Below are positions 25,263 through 36,838 of a stretch of 64,000 nt of DNA, piece by piece. The translations under genes and the position numbers were made by a program. The notes under the pieces were generated by a model. The model did not search any database, was not told the DNA's origin, and was given only the letters and a program-made list of their open reading frames with translations. How positions within the stretch are numbered: the stretch's first letter is position 1; every line of letters starts with the position of its first letter. The stretch is from Bombus terrestris (lineage: Eukaryota > Arthropoda > Insecta > Hymenoptera > Apidae), in NCBI RefSeq assembly GCF_910591885.1, contig NC_063283.1, positions 9,843,001-9,907,000 on the forward strand. Reading direction: 5' to 3'.

Positions 25263-26139
25263 TTATTTATATAAAGTAGTATCTACAAACATACTATCTG
25301 AATATTCTAAAATAACACTTTGTCCATCTGTAAGTTCCGAATTTTCAAGCAATTTTATTAATGGTGTATCCATTTCATTACATATTTGTGTGCCAGTTAT
25401 ATGATGAAATAATTGCAGTTTAGATGCTCCTGCTACATTATTATTGTTGGATACTTTTAATATATCAGCTATTGAATCTATAGCTTTCCCAATTGTCCAG
25501 TTCATGTTCACATAAATACCTTTAGATGGTCCTATATGTTTGTTAGATATTGTAGTTGGGGGATATACAAGAAAATAACATCTTTCATTTACTGGTACAT
25601 TTTTTGAACCAACAGCAGAACCCTTTACACGCATAAGTCTTACCTAATTAAATAATAATTAAATATACAAATATGTAATATCTTTTGTTAACTATTTAAA
25701 TGATATAACATACTTTATTGGCCATTGTAGTATTTTTGGATTTCTTCAAAGTATCTGAAATTTCTTGATCTACTATAGCTTTTGCTTCAGCAAATTGTTT
25801 TTTTGGAATTTGCCATTTTTTCAACTTTGTTGTTTTTTCTTCATTAGTATATTCCAAGCAGCCATGATATCTATGTTGTAGACAAAAGTGTTTCTTACAT
25901 TTGATGCATTGCATTTCGATGGGTGAAGTTTCTTTGCAGGATTCATCTGAACATGTATAATTTGGTGCCCTTATTTTGGTGTATGTGATCTTATCTTTCA
26001 AACCTAGACACTTATGAGAACCTATATGAAAATGCTCCTTGCAAAATAAGTCATGGCAATGATTGCATTCAAATGGTAAAAAATTTAATTGTTTGCAATC
26101 TTTGATTGAACATCTCTCCCCAACATTTGGAAACTCCAT
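25263..26139 (-). CDS. Zfand1: AN1-type zinc finger protein 1 (ZFAND1)
   Basis: ZFAND1 links p97/VCP and the 26S proteasome to clearance of arsenite-induced stress granules in mammals. Exons 25714-26139 and 25263-25643 give 268 residues. Two AN1 zinc fingers sit at about residues 9-43 (starting CSIKDCKQLNFLPFECNHC, with an FCKEH block) and about 59-92 (CSDESC ... FCLQHR). The C-terminal half has a ubiquitin-like fold signature (WTIGKAID ... ILEYSDS). The gene starts 124 bp downstream of the ANAPC13 stop on the same strand; splice-like signals in that gap make a shared transcript possible. Confidence 0.93.
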
Positions 26140-26263
26140 TTTTAAATCTATAATACAAGATACGTACAATACGTACACTATAGCAGAAAAATAATTTAAA
26201 TAAATTATTAGTGTGTTACTCGTGTCCAGTCGTTATATGTATATAATAAGTTATTACCTATAT

Positions 26264-26500
26264 TTAATTATGAGACGGCGTTGGTGAATGTAAATGGTTC
26301 TCACTGAGAGTTCCTAAAGCTAGATTATTCCACTTTTGTTCTAATTCCTTTAGTGTCATATGAGAATCACCGTTGTCACTTTCAGGATCAGGTAATTCTT
26401 GATTTGGCACTACAATATCGTCAATAGGCAAACGTTCTTTATGCCAGATCTCGTCAATCAAATCTAATAATCTACCATCTCTGCACACTTGACTGTCCAT
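26264..26500 (-). CDS. Anapc13: Anaphase-promoting complex subunit 13 (ANAPC13)
   Basis: A small scaffold-stabilising subunit of the APC/C ubiquitin ligase (Swm1/Apc13 family) acting in mitotic exit. A single-exon frame of 78 residues matches the whole family length (human 74). It has the N-terminal RDGRLLDLIDEIW block, the central PNQELPDPESDNGD motif and the LKELEQKWNNLAL segment. A GTAATA donor-like site occurs only six nucleotides after the stop codon. Confidence 0.93.
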   Translation of the reverse strand: MDSQVCRDGRLLDLIDEIWHKERLPIDDIVVPNQELPDPESDNGDSHMTLKELEQKWNNLALGTLSENHLHSPTPSHN

Positions 26501-27136
26501 AACGCAAAATATAATATTTTTTCAATATTTTCTTCTATTTATATAAAAACAAAGTAACAAAATAATATATTCGATTATCAATTATAATAAATTTAATAAC
26601 ATTGAAAAATCTTTGTCACTGTCATAACGTAATAAAGATAGCCAACCCTATGTCTAAGATCGTACACTAAATGTTGCTATCGTCTGCTACCGTCGATTAA
26701 GAAGATTTCACGATCAAGAAATAAGTAGTATTATCAGAGAGGATATTCCTCTCTGGTATTATGTATCAAAATTTATTAAAATGCATACATATTTTATTTT
26801 TATTCAACATTCTTACATTAAGGTACTTAAAACAATTTTAGTTGTACTAATAATACTATTATTTAAATTGTTTAAAATTATTTTTTTTATGATTACATTT
26901 ATTAAAGAAATGTCAAATTATCAATAAGTTTTAATTAGAAAAATAATTTAGTCCTTTGGTACATAATTTAATTATACAATTTATGACAATCTACGAGTCG
27001 GGTTTTCCCATAATTTGGTTGTTTGTTATCACCATTCACTATAGTCAACTCTTTGCTGTCATTCTTCATAATAAACGATTGCATATTTCCTTTTAGTTTT
27101 GTATTAGCCATCTTGTTTTTCATTTTCATCGGATAA
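26501..27136. other. Intergenic between ANAPC13 and astakine
   Basis: It contains the ANAPC13 promoter and the astakine 3' UTR. A minus-strand frame (26968-27150) runs from the end of astakine and shows no family similarity. No other gene is seen. Confidence 0.5.
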
Positions 27137-27594
27137 TCAATTTGGATCACGTTTTTCGCTTAATTTGTTGCAAACACCTTCTTTGATATCGCACGATAGT
27201 CCGTCGGCGCAAGGACAAAAGATGTAATAGACATCCTTTAATGTCAATTCAGAACCATCTGGATATCCAAGGGTCACGTTAAGCGTTGAAACGTTACCTG
27301 GTCTACAAACTTCTCCCTCTTTTTGCATAGCTTTACATTGTGGTAAACTATACCTCATTGGCCCTAGAATTACACGTTGATCACTAACATTCCTTTTTCT
27401 TAAACTAATAATTACTTTTGATTAGTTTATTAACATCTTATTGAAAAGCAATAAATACCTATGGTACAACAATAGCCTGGTTGACACTCTGCATTGCTCT
27501 GACAACGTATATAATCCGATTTATCAGCTTGCGCGTTGCAGGGACATGTCAATGCGAATAAAAAAACAGAAATCACAAAAATTGGCGTCATCAT
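27137..27594 (-). CDS. Astakine-like prokineticin-domain cytokine
   Basis: Astakines are secreted, cysteine-rich cytokines of arthropods related to vertebrate prokineticins and linked to haemocyte formation in crustaceans. Exons 27459-27594 and 27137-27363 give about 120 residues. Residues 1-24 are a hydrophobic signal peptide ending CNAQA. The mature part has the prokineticin cysteine pattern: CQSNAECQPGYCC, a C-rich middle containing EGEVCRPG, then FCPCADGLSC and a final GVC. A longer in-frame Met exists at 27633, but an acceptor-like TTGCAG lies between, so the start at 27594 (two adjacent ATGs) is preferred, with a spliced 5' UTR. Confidence 0.88.
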
Positions 27595-27639
27595 TGTTAT
27601 TTTTGCTCGCTGACTCCTGCAACGAAAACGCATCTCCTT

Positions 27640-29847
27640 TTTTTTTATTATTCACAATAATTTCAATATTATATACAAGCCACATATAATTTAATAAAAA
27701 TAATTATCTGTAGGATCGACCGTACCTATTATTTTAACGCGATATCTTTTTTCATTCTTCATGCACGATTTAATTTTACAATTTTAGATATTGTTTTGAA
27801 TGATATATCTTAGGAAGTTACGGAAATAACGTTACATAGGATTGTCTTATATGGAGCTATCTTTGTCAGAATTTCACGATTAGTCACGATAGTCACGCGT
27901 TGATCGTAAAGTTAAAATATAGATAGAGGATGCAGTATTCAAAACTGTATTTAATACTTGTCTTAAATTCGATGTTCCAGAGATATCGCATTATGTTATT
28001 TGATTACCGCGACCTTCAACTTTCTTTCATTCGTGATAATATGTCACTATAAATTACACAATTTCTGTGAATAGTGTAATAAACTAAATTGTTCACAGCT
28101 ATCGTGATGTGTCAAGACTCGAAGCATGAAGTTGTGAATGATTTGAAATTAGAAATCAGAATAACAATGGAATTGGAATTCGTTAAATTGCACTCGAGAC
28201 AATTAAAATATCGTACAAATATATCGGCAATATCGTAAAAATTTCATATAGGGTAAACAGTTACTACAAATACTACTGTACAAGAATTGTATACAATTAT
28301 AATAGAAAATTTTAATAAGAAAATTAATTTAGTTAAATAGTTGTGTTTAAAATTTCAGTGGATCACAGTGTTTTTACAAAAGTAGTGGACAAAGCAGCAA
28401 TGGACAAAGTATTTTTTACAAACTTCAAAGATAGCGAGTCTATAATGTTACGTTTACGAATACAATCATTCGTAATCACGTTTAATTAATCTGAAATACT
28501 TTTTAATCGCGAACACCAGTTTTTCCTGTTCGCTTTCCTCCTCTTTCGTTTAAAAAAAGAATTGAAAATATTATAAAACTGTATGTAAGTACATATGCGC
28601 AAACACTTACGAATCTTGCACGCAGTCTGCAGTCGGCAAACACTTGTTCACATTTGATCGCACAAATCGATGGTCTCTCTTTATATCAGCAGCTTCTCCG
28701 CTTCTTTTATTCCTCCAAACGAACGGTTCGCGCGTATTTTTGATCAAAATAAGACTTCCGTTTGACGCGCCCCTACATGTGTCAAATTAATTGCATTATA
28801 CTGTGAAAATGTATTTTTAAAAGTAATTGTGTGATACAGAGTATTTTATTTTAATATTAAAAAATGGTAACTTATCGATCAAAGTAATTCGACATCATAA
28901 AAAAATACGCAATACGTAATTAATTTCTGCGATCTTCTTTTAATAAATTTAATGCGATATGAATCATATAATCGACGTATGTAAATGATAAATTCAACAA
29001 AAGATCGTCTATTTATAATTATGTTATTACGTAATCAATTGAATGGAAATTCCAAGACGTAAGATCGCATCAGATCCTGAAAACATACGTAGATCGATAA
29101 TTGATGGTGTTATTGTTTCGCATTAATACGATGATGTCGATCAGCAAAAGTGCATAAATATTGACAATGTACCATTGACATTTGCTAAAAAAAGATCAAG
29201 TTTCGTAAAAAAATATACAAAATTAATCATTCAATTAGCGTTTAATTTGATGTTTTTTAGTTAAATAGAGATACGTGAAACATGTTAGGTACTTGTACGT
29301 AAAATTGTTATTTGTACATTGGTATTTATACATAAAACTGCTATTAAGTATTTCCTCATTTTTGATTACTCATTTTCTAGTTTATGTTATCGTGGGACCA
29401 GCATTTCCTCCAAACAATTTACATAATTCGTGTTCACCTGCGGGTATTAGTGATTGCACAAGTTCGATTCGGTCCTGACCGATTTGGTAACGTTAATATA
29501 TTTCGGTGCTCCTCCGCTAGATGTTCTTACTACCGTCGAACACAGACCAAACTGTCCCTTTCTATAGATAGAATAGGTGAAGCTGGAAATAACCTCATAT
29601 CATATGCAAGGGATTATGATGTTTTCGGTTTTTTGGGGTTACAACTATTTATAAAATGAACTATTCCATTATGTGCCATTTAAAATGGTCGAGTGCACAT
29701 TAACCTCGTTAAATATAAGATAATTCATTGCTGTGTCTTTCAGCATTAATTAACAATTTACCAAGAAATTGCAAATTCCGTGATGGAACAAATACTTTTG
29801 TGAAATCGGTGATTCCACCTTTATTTTCAATTTTCTTCTATTCAATC
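27640..29847. other. Astakine upstream region and TMEM161 5' flank
   Basis: Apart from the candidate astakine first exon near 28611-28655, no gene is supported. A GC-richer patch at about 29440-29600 carries a 91-codon plus-strand frame without recognisable similarity, most likely 5' UTR or chance. Confidence 0.45.
28679..28685 (-). promoter_or_regulatory. Candidate TATA box for astakine
   Basis: TATAAAG on the minus strand. About 65 bp downstream there is a strong donor (GTAAGTGT, near 28611) that could splice to the acceptor just upstream of the astakine start, making a non-coding first exon. Inferred from signals only. Confidence 0.4.
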
Positions 29848-32721
29848 ATGGTAATTTATATGTAATTATACAACATTTAAGAAATATGTAAAGATTTTAT
29901 ATTCAAAATAATTGAATGTTTTAGGCTCTCTTAGGTGCTCAATTAGTTATAACACTGATTATGGTCAGTGTTATCCAAAAAGTAACTCCACATTTTTCTT
30001 TGGCAAGATGGATTTTATGTTCTACTGGGTAATTCTTTAAATAATGAGAATATTGACTATATATGATATCTAGAATTAACGAAAGATATTATAACTAATA
30101 GGTTGACACGTTACTTGTATCCAACTGATCAACAGCTTAGAACTCTTGCTGGTGTGCCTAAAGAGAAACCCAAGAAAGGTAAACATACTGAGAATGGGAA
30201 GGTTGGAGATATTTTTCATGTTCCTAGAAATTTGGATATCACCCTTGAGAGTGCTAAGATAACTACGTTAGATGTAGTGCATTTAAAATATTATACAGAG
30301 TGTCAGTGGTTATTGGACTTTTCTATCTATGCTACTGCAGTTTATATCATGACAGAGGTTGGTAATTATACCTTCTTTTCCTCCATACCTGTATTTCCAT
30401 TGATAATTTGTAGTTGTATTTATTTGCCATTTCACAGATATATAATTATTTATATCCAATCAAAGATGAAATTAATCTAAGCATGCTTTGGTGCTCACTA
30501 GTTCTGGGTTTTGCATTGTATCCTTTTTATAGTTGATTTATATTATTATAATAGCACATAGATCTCTTCAAAAAGTATGTTCCTTATTTAATATTTAGTA
30601 AAGTGTTACTTTCTCTTTGGGTGCAATACTTTAAGGGAGAGGAGAGTATAGGTGAAAGGTCTACATGTATTGTAACTGGATTTGCTTATCTTCTCATAGC
30701 TATGATGGTTCTTATTGTTGATGAAAACAACCTTGAAATTGGATTGGATAAAGCTTATGCAAGTTTCAATCATAGCGCATCTCTTTTTCTAGATAATCAA
30801 GGTCTTTCTTCTACGTAAGTTTATAAAATTCATGCATGAATGTTTGTAAATTATCGTATTTTTATTTTATTCAAATAAAGTCATGAAATAACTTTTCTTT
30901 CATAGAGGGCCAGCATCAAAAATTGTACTAAAGTTCTTCCTTGCTTTGTGGTGTGGTTTACTTGGTTCTTTGTTTACTTTCCCAGGATTAAGAGTGTCAA
31001 GAATGCATTGGGATGCATTGAGGTATTAAAATTAAATAAATCTTTAAATTATGCAATTTAAGAAAAATTATATATTTCAGATATTATAAAGATCAAAAGT
31101 TGTTGCTGTTAATAGCAAACATCAGTTATGCTTCTCCACTTTTATTAGTAAGTTTATGGATTAAGCCTGTAAGCAGAGATTACCTTACAGTCAGAATATT
31201 TAGTGGTATGAATGGGCCATTGTAAGTTAAGAAATAATGATTACTACAATACACTTATCCATACAAGTTTCTCTTTCTAGATGTATTTTTGCAGGATGAC
31301 AACTTCGGCTTTTGAGAGTATGAGATTAATTGCAATTATTGTTGCAGTTTTGTTAAAATTTGTATTAATGCCAATGTACTTGCAATCATATCTCAATTTA
31401 GCTATGCAACGGTTAGAGAATCAAAAGAAAGAAGCTGGTAGAATTACAAATGTTGATTTGCAGAAAAAGGTATCAAAATTAAGTGATATATAATATTAAC
31501 ACTTAGCCAACCGTGCACGCTACAGTGAGGTATACATTTTCCACCGTGTTCGAACAAGCCAACCTATACGCTGTCCACCGCACATTTTTCCAAGTATGGA
31601 GGACTAATATTCATTACTTAAAAAACAAAGAAGTCTAAAAATTATTTAAATGGTCCATTATATTTTACGGTAATGATTTTATTTAACGATTTCATATATT
31701 GTTTATACACAACATCAAATTAATAGTATATATTAAAAGTATAAAAAAATATAGGTAAAATTAAAAACATTAAAGATGAGTAAAGATAAATAGCACGAAT
31801 TGAACGTGAAATTAAAAATTCATAATATATTTTAATTTTTTTTTTACAATGTGGTGTCGTTCGATTATAACTCTATTTAGTTATAACTGATAGTGTAACT
31901 TTTTAATTAATTTTAACACCACTAAATTGGTGTATTTTATTATATACTGTACTTTATAAAAGCAGAAAAAGTGGTGCAATTAATTGGGGACAATTCCAGG
32001 TAAATAATAACAGATAATAACAAAAAAAAAAGAAAAAGGAAAACGCGTTACAAAAGTCAAAAAGGGAAATCTCTCCGTTCGGTCACGCAGCGATGTACTT
32101 TACAGGGGGGAGATCTACTTATTCGGTTGGCTAAGTATTAAGTAAAAGAAAATATAATTGATTACTCGATACGAAATACCTTTCTTATATTTAATTTCAG
32201 ATTGCGGCGGTATTCTACTATTTGTGCGTTGTGGCTTTGCAGTTTATTGTTCCGATAATCATATGTTTATTTTTTACATTCATGTATAAAACTCTAGGTA
32301 ATACAGATATCACTAGAATATTATATTAATTGCAATTATGATTTTCTAATTACTTTTATATATCAGGTGGTTATACATGGGAAGGGATTTTAAAAGGACC
32401 ATCACTTGAAGAATGTCCAGCTGATGAGCCACCAAAATCTTTATCAAACATAATGAATGCCCATGATAATGAAAAAACTGTTGCGCAAACGGCGCAGGAT
32501 TTTCAACTTGCTCTGAGTTCCTTAAAGCAGGTAACAGTTGCAATGTAGTTCTTGTGTTAATAATGTTAATATGTATACTAAGAATATTTTTTATACAACA
32601 GATATTCACTGTGGATGTGTATAGAGGGTTATTAGGTTTAGCAACATGGTGGAGTTGTTTTGCATTGTTTGCAACTACCGCTATGGGTATGTTTTATCAA
32701 TCATACTTCTGTAATATGTAA
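29848..32721 (+). CDS. Tmem161: Transmembrane protein 161 (TMEM161A/B family)
   Basis: A multi-pass membrane protein; the vertebrate TMEM161B influences cardiac rhythm and brain development, but the molecular role is unknown. Exons: 29848-29850 (ATG only), 29925-30028, 30102-30357, 30438-30517, 30599-30814, 30906-31022, 31081-31221, 31295-31469, 32201-32297, 32367-32530 and 32602-32721. All phases agree; 490 residues (human TMEM161B 487). Family landmarks are GAQLVITLIM at the start, the RYLYPT..QLR.LAG block, LLSLWVQYFKGEE, FLALWCGLLGSLFTFPGLR, the MYLQSYLNLA block, KKEAGRI and the terminal TWW. About eight or more hydrophobic segments. Intron 8 contains a 638-bp MITE. Confidence 0.93.
31500..32137. 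mobile_element. 638-bp MITE with TTAA duplication (piggyBac-type) in TMEM161 intron
   Basis: ACTTAGCCAACCG at 31501-31513 is mirrored as CGGTTGGCTAAGT at 32124-32136. Both ends are directly flanked by TTAA (31496-31499 and 32138-32141), the piggyBac-superfamily target duplication. No coding sequence is seen. It accounts for most of an otherwise short intron. Confidence 0.85.
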
Positions 32722-33689
32722 AACAAATCTATGGCAGGCAGCATTTGTTGTCACTTCGCACAAATTTATGTCGTTAGTTGGTTTATCAATACTAAGACCA
32801 TTGGATTATTTAACAAATGTATCTTAAACATGACTTATTTTGAAAATTGTACCTACATTAAGGTACGCACAATACTGGCTGTCTAATGGAAATGTTAATG
32901 CTAATTTAAAAAATTTTATAATATGCATAGCAATAAAAATCTTACAATTATAATATGTATAAATGCTATATCGAAATTATAAAATTTAAGATAACTACGT
33001 CTTTGCATTGCGATCTTTTTATTGGATACTGTATATAATATATAATATTTATATAAAAATTTAGAACATTTTATCATACTAAGTACTGCAAATTTAAAAA
33101 AATGAAAAGGAATTTAAAAGTGTTTTACAATTAAAAATAAGTGAGGCTTCCGAATAAGTACGAGACATAAATGAATCGAATCACTGCCAGTAAAATAACC
33201 TATTTAATATTCGACGAACGACTAACTGATTACAATTAATAAATCGTTTGCGTATCAGTTCGTTAGGCTAGATGAAAGTAACTTTCATCAATAATGTTAC
33301 GATCATAAGCGGATCAAACAGAAATATTTTACTGCCTTGTACGTATTCGCTTTAATAGTATTTAATTAAAATTTTGTATATATTTCTGTACAAAGTGCTC
33401 ATTAAAATTTTATGTACAAGAATTGATAATTTTATCGTCCATGTTTTGTGATCTCTAATGACCATTAGATAAATTTGAACAAAGTTTTTCTTCCTGTCTC
33501 TTTTGTTCTTTACAAACCTAATTATTATATACTGCATGAAATCACTATGTTCTATAAAAGGGAAAACTATATCGAATAATTGTTATTCATGGACTGTGCC
33601 ATCTCGGTATTTTGGAGAAAGTGTGATTCAATGTATTCAAAATGTGCCGATGCTATGCTACTCACGTATCAACCAGGCTGCTTCCGCGA
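32722..33689. other. Intergenic
   Basis: AT-rich. TMEM161 3' UTR at the left and the upstream region of the Gln/Ala-repeat gene at the right. No gene or RNA is recognised. Confidence 0.5.
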
Positions 33690-33696
33690 TATATAA
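33690..33696 (+). promoter_or_regulatory. TATA box of the Gln/Ala-repeat protein gene
   Basis: TATATAA lies 108 bp upstream of the start codon, with a plausible initiator about 30 bp downstream. A strong TATA box fits a tissue- or stage-specific structural gene. Confidence 0.55.
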
Positions 33697-33803
33697 CTCC
33701 CCACAGAGTATCTTAGCGTCAGAATAGCTGCTTGATTTTCGTCAGTGATAATACTATCGTTTATTCTAGTGAAAAACTTTGAAAGTTCTTATAAAACTAC
33801 AAA

Positions 33804-34735
33804 ATGTTGGTAAGTACCGCTATGTTACTATTTTCATTGTATGTTTTAATAAAAGTTATTATTTTCAGAAATACGTAGTACTTTCTTATATTATGCTTCT
33901 TTCGGTATATGCCGAACCACCCATTCAAGGTGTAAAACCAACAAATGTACTTGGCACTTCTGATCAGCATGCATCTTTCAGCTTTATCAGACCGGGTTTA
34001 ACACAAACAGCCTTCGCTTTTAGTGGCCCTAGCTCTCATCAATCGTTTAGTTCCAGTATTGGAAATCCTCATTTAGCACAGAGGGTTCTTCCAAATGTTG
34101 CTAATGCACTTGCTTACAAAAATCCTGGCTTAGGTTTGTAGCACATTCAAAATATTAGATACTTTTAGGAACTAGTTGTAACTGGCATACATTTATCATA
34201 TCAGGTGTATTTCCGGTTGGTCCTGTCGCACATGGTTATGCAACTGCACCAGTTGCACCCACTTTTGTTTCTCCTGCACCTGCACCGCTACACTATCAAA
34301 CCTCAGTTGATCCAACTTCTGCACTAGCTTATTATCAACAGTTACAGCAATATCAGCAAGCTCAGTTACATGGTTATCCTGCACCTAATGCGTATCAAGC
34401 ACAATTAGCGCAATTAATTGCATTACGGCAAGCTCAAGCTCAAGCTCAAGCTCAAGCTCAAGCACAAGCACAAGCACAAGTTCAAGTTCAAGAACATGTG
34501 CAAGCACAAGCACAACAAGTAAGAATGATATGCTAAAGCTACATCGAGTCTTACATTGTATAAAATTTAAATATGATTTTTGTTTAATAGTAATCATCTA
34601 CAGGTACCTGAACAGATTCAGTTGCAACAAGAACAACAACACCAAGCTCAGAATTTATTAGGAATTTCTTATTCCGCAGCACCTTCAGTAGCTCGGGTAA
34701 AAGTTTCCGGAAATGGCTATAAATTCGATTTCTAA
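33804..34735 (+). CDS. Secreted Gln/Ala-rich repeat protein (cuticle-like)
   Basis: Exons 33804-33809, 33869-34133, 34205-34518 and 34604-34735 give 238 residues. The tiny first exon (Met-Leu) plus exon 2 makes a signal peptide ending near VYAEPP. The mature part is rich in Pro, Ala, Gly, Ser and Tyr, then a Gln/Ala tract encoded by CAAGCT/CAAGCA hexamers, then a Gln-rich end closing with NGYKFDF. A short signal exon followed by low-complexity exons is common in insect cuticular or silk-like secreted proteins. No chitin-binding RR domain is seen, so the family is not assigned. Confidence 0.8.
34432..34485 (+). repeat. CAAGCW hexanucleotide repeat coding Gln-Ala
   Basis: About nine tandem CAAGCT/CAAGCA units inside exon 3 of the repeat protein gene encode alternating Gln-Ala. 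The near-perfect DNA repetition suggests recent slippage and possible length polymorphism. Confidence 0.9.
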
Positions 34736-35111
34736 GATATATAAAATTTCATTTCATATTAGTCGAATTACGTGAATTGAAGTAACTTGAAACATTTCTT
34801 TAAGTTTCTATAGTCTTCCTTATTAGCTATTTAATTTCAAGTTGCTTAATTCATATAACTTAATTACTCTGCATAAGGCTTAAGTGCATTGTATGATAAA
34901 GATTCCATATTTTATATCTTCATATTTTATTTATTTATTTACAGTGCAAATATGAACATTTTTGTATGTTACAGCAACTAAATAAATTGATCTGAAAATA
35001 TTCATATCATTTTTATTCCCTGTCCTTTATCTTATTAACCTTATATAGGTCTTATGTATTTTATAGAATTATAATAATTTCATTGAATAGCAAAAGAAAA
35101 ATTAAACACAA

Positions 35112-35185
35112 AGGCCCCGGGGGGATTCGAACCCCCGATCTCCTGTTTACTAGACAGGCGCTTTAACCAGCTAAGCCACGGCGCC
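35112..35185 (-). tRNA. tRNA-Thr (AGT)
   Basis: Cloverleaf on the minus strand. The anticodon loop CTAGTAA is closed by CCTGT/ACAGG, and the T arm is GGGGGTTCGAATCCCCC. The acceptor stem GGCGCCG/CGGGGCC has one G-G mismatch at the fourth pair. No intron. A T run follows downstream. Confidence 0.95.
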
Positions 35186-35458
35186 ACGGTTGATGGAATT
35201 TCTATCATAAACTGTGATCTCGTTTCTTTTTTAATACAATGAAATATATTTCCATATTGTTTTCTACGAATTATATTTTCCGCTTAAATGTAGGAATATA
35301 ATAAAATTATAATATAAATAGAAAAAGCATAACAAAATAACATGATGTCACGTTTAGATATAAAATTTACATAGAAAGAGCTCATTTTTATTATTTGTTA
35401 TTATCATATTTAATTTCATGCAAAAGCAAAAGAGTACTCCTTTTTTGTACAATTACAA

Positions 35459-35540
35459 CGCAGTCGGTAGGACTCGAACCTACGCTCCCAGAGGGAATCT
35501 GATTTCTAGTCAGACGCCTTAACCACTCGGCCACGACTGC
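35459..35540 (-). tRNA. tRNA-Ser (AGA)
   Basis: Class II tRNA with a long variable arm. The anticodon loop is CTAGAAA, and the acceptor stem GCAGTCG/CGACTGC is perfect. The T arm contains GGTTCGAGTCC. Confidence 0.97.
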
Positions 35541-36237
35541 TTGAGTTTAAACTTATTATATTGCAGAAATCAACATTCAGGATTCAAAATTAAATTTTTC
35601 TCCTTTTCTTTTAAAATTTTTCTTTTAAAAGGTAAGAGATATACGCTTTACAAAGCACTATATTTAGTACGTATAATTACAACTACGCTTCCTGATGCTA
35701 TTTTAAGACGCTCAGCTAATCTTTGACTGTAATACGATACAGTCCATTCTCCATCATGAGAAAGAATGACTTTACTACAAAAATGTTTTGGGTATCGCAA
35801 ATTCCTTCGACGTTCTTTGTCTATTATTCTGTCTTTCTCTTCTAGAATACTTTAGGGTAGCGAATACTTACCAGATGTCTTCGGAAAAGCATAAATATGC
35901 GAAACAGCATGGACAGTCAGATTAGTCTTAGTTCAGGTCTGACGACAGTTTTATAACGAGTCTTATAACAATAACCAGATTCCAGATACTTGAAAGCATC
36001 GGTTGAGATTTGGAAAATGAAATAACGCGACGCATGGTTCTCTTTTGGGACATTGCCTTCAGTCGTGCGCGGACTTGAAAGGCCGAAGACTACTGTCGAC
36101 GAAGAATATTGTAAAATTAATTCTATATAAAAGCAAAATATATCGTACTTTTTTTACAACACTAAAATTTGTTTAAATATTGTTAATAATATAAATATAA
36201 TTATTGTATTACAATTGCTAAAAAATGAAAAATTCTT
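35541..36237. other. Intergenic between tRNA-Ser and tRNA-Trp
   Basis: No gene is proven. The minus strand from about 36100 to 35868 is GC-richer and ends in a strong donor (CTG|GTAAGT), so it could be an orphan first exon; no downstream partner was identified. Confidence 0.35.
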
Positions 36238-36309
36238 TGACCCCGACGTGATTTGAACACGCAACCTTCTGATCTGGAGTCAGACGCGCTACCGTTGCGC
36301 CACGGAGTC
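36238..36309 (-). tRNA. tRNA-Trp (CCA), copy 1
   Basis: The minus strand folds as GACTCCG ... CGGGGTC with discriminator A, anticodon loop CTCCAGA and T arm GCGTGTTCAAATCACGT. Identical in sequence to the copy at 38478-38549. Confidence 0.97.
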
Positions 36310-36711
36310 GTTGGTGTCATCGGTTGCTTCAATACATAATACAATGGGTTATCTTTTATGATATATATACAGAACATTGAATTTTCATATAAAATTGATA
36401 TAGAAATATAAATGAAATTGAATACGTCATTTTTGAACAATTAATATTGCATATGATATAATAATTTATTTATTTATATGTATCATGCATTAAATAGAAT
36501 ATGATCTAGTATGCACGTTTTGTACAGAACAAATTTGAAGATCATTAATTAAAACATGAATGAAAGCATGAAAACGAAACATGGGAACGAAATATAGTTT
36601 TTCTTATATATTTATGAAAAAGAACAAATTCTGTTGAAAATATCTTCAAACAACTCAACCTTTCTGATGTCGTCTTCTTATATGCACATATTAATTCTTA
36701 ATAAGCACGTG

Positions 36712-36838
36712 GTTTGTGCTCACATCCCGCATGCAAGCCTCGAATTATCCGAGAAACATATCTACCAGGAAGCTATCATTCTCCCTACGTTGAAAAGAGT
36801 TTCGCGCGGGTTGTCTCACAAAGCCCCTCCTAGCATCA
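36712..36838 (+). repeat. Inverted repeat, left arm
   Basis: Contains GTGCTCACATCCCGCA (near 36716) and, 88 bp on, GCGCGGGTTGTCTCA followed by AGCCCCTCCTA. The right arm at 38038-38168 carries the same blocks in the same order and spacing on the opposite strand, with a diverged 72-bp stretch of equal length between them. Confidence 0.75.

Noticed and set aside
27595..27633. Longer astakine N-terminus from the ATG at 27633
   Set aside because: It is basic and unlike a signal peptide, and an acceptor-like TTGCAG lies inside it.
35866..35878. ATACTTACCAG resembling the U1 snRNA 5' end
   Set aside because: Only the first bases match; no downstream U1 stems or Sm site. It is better read as a splice donor on the minus strand.
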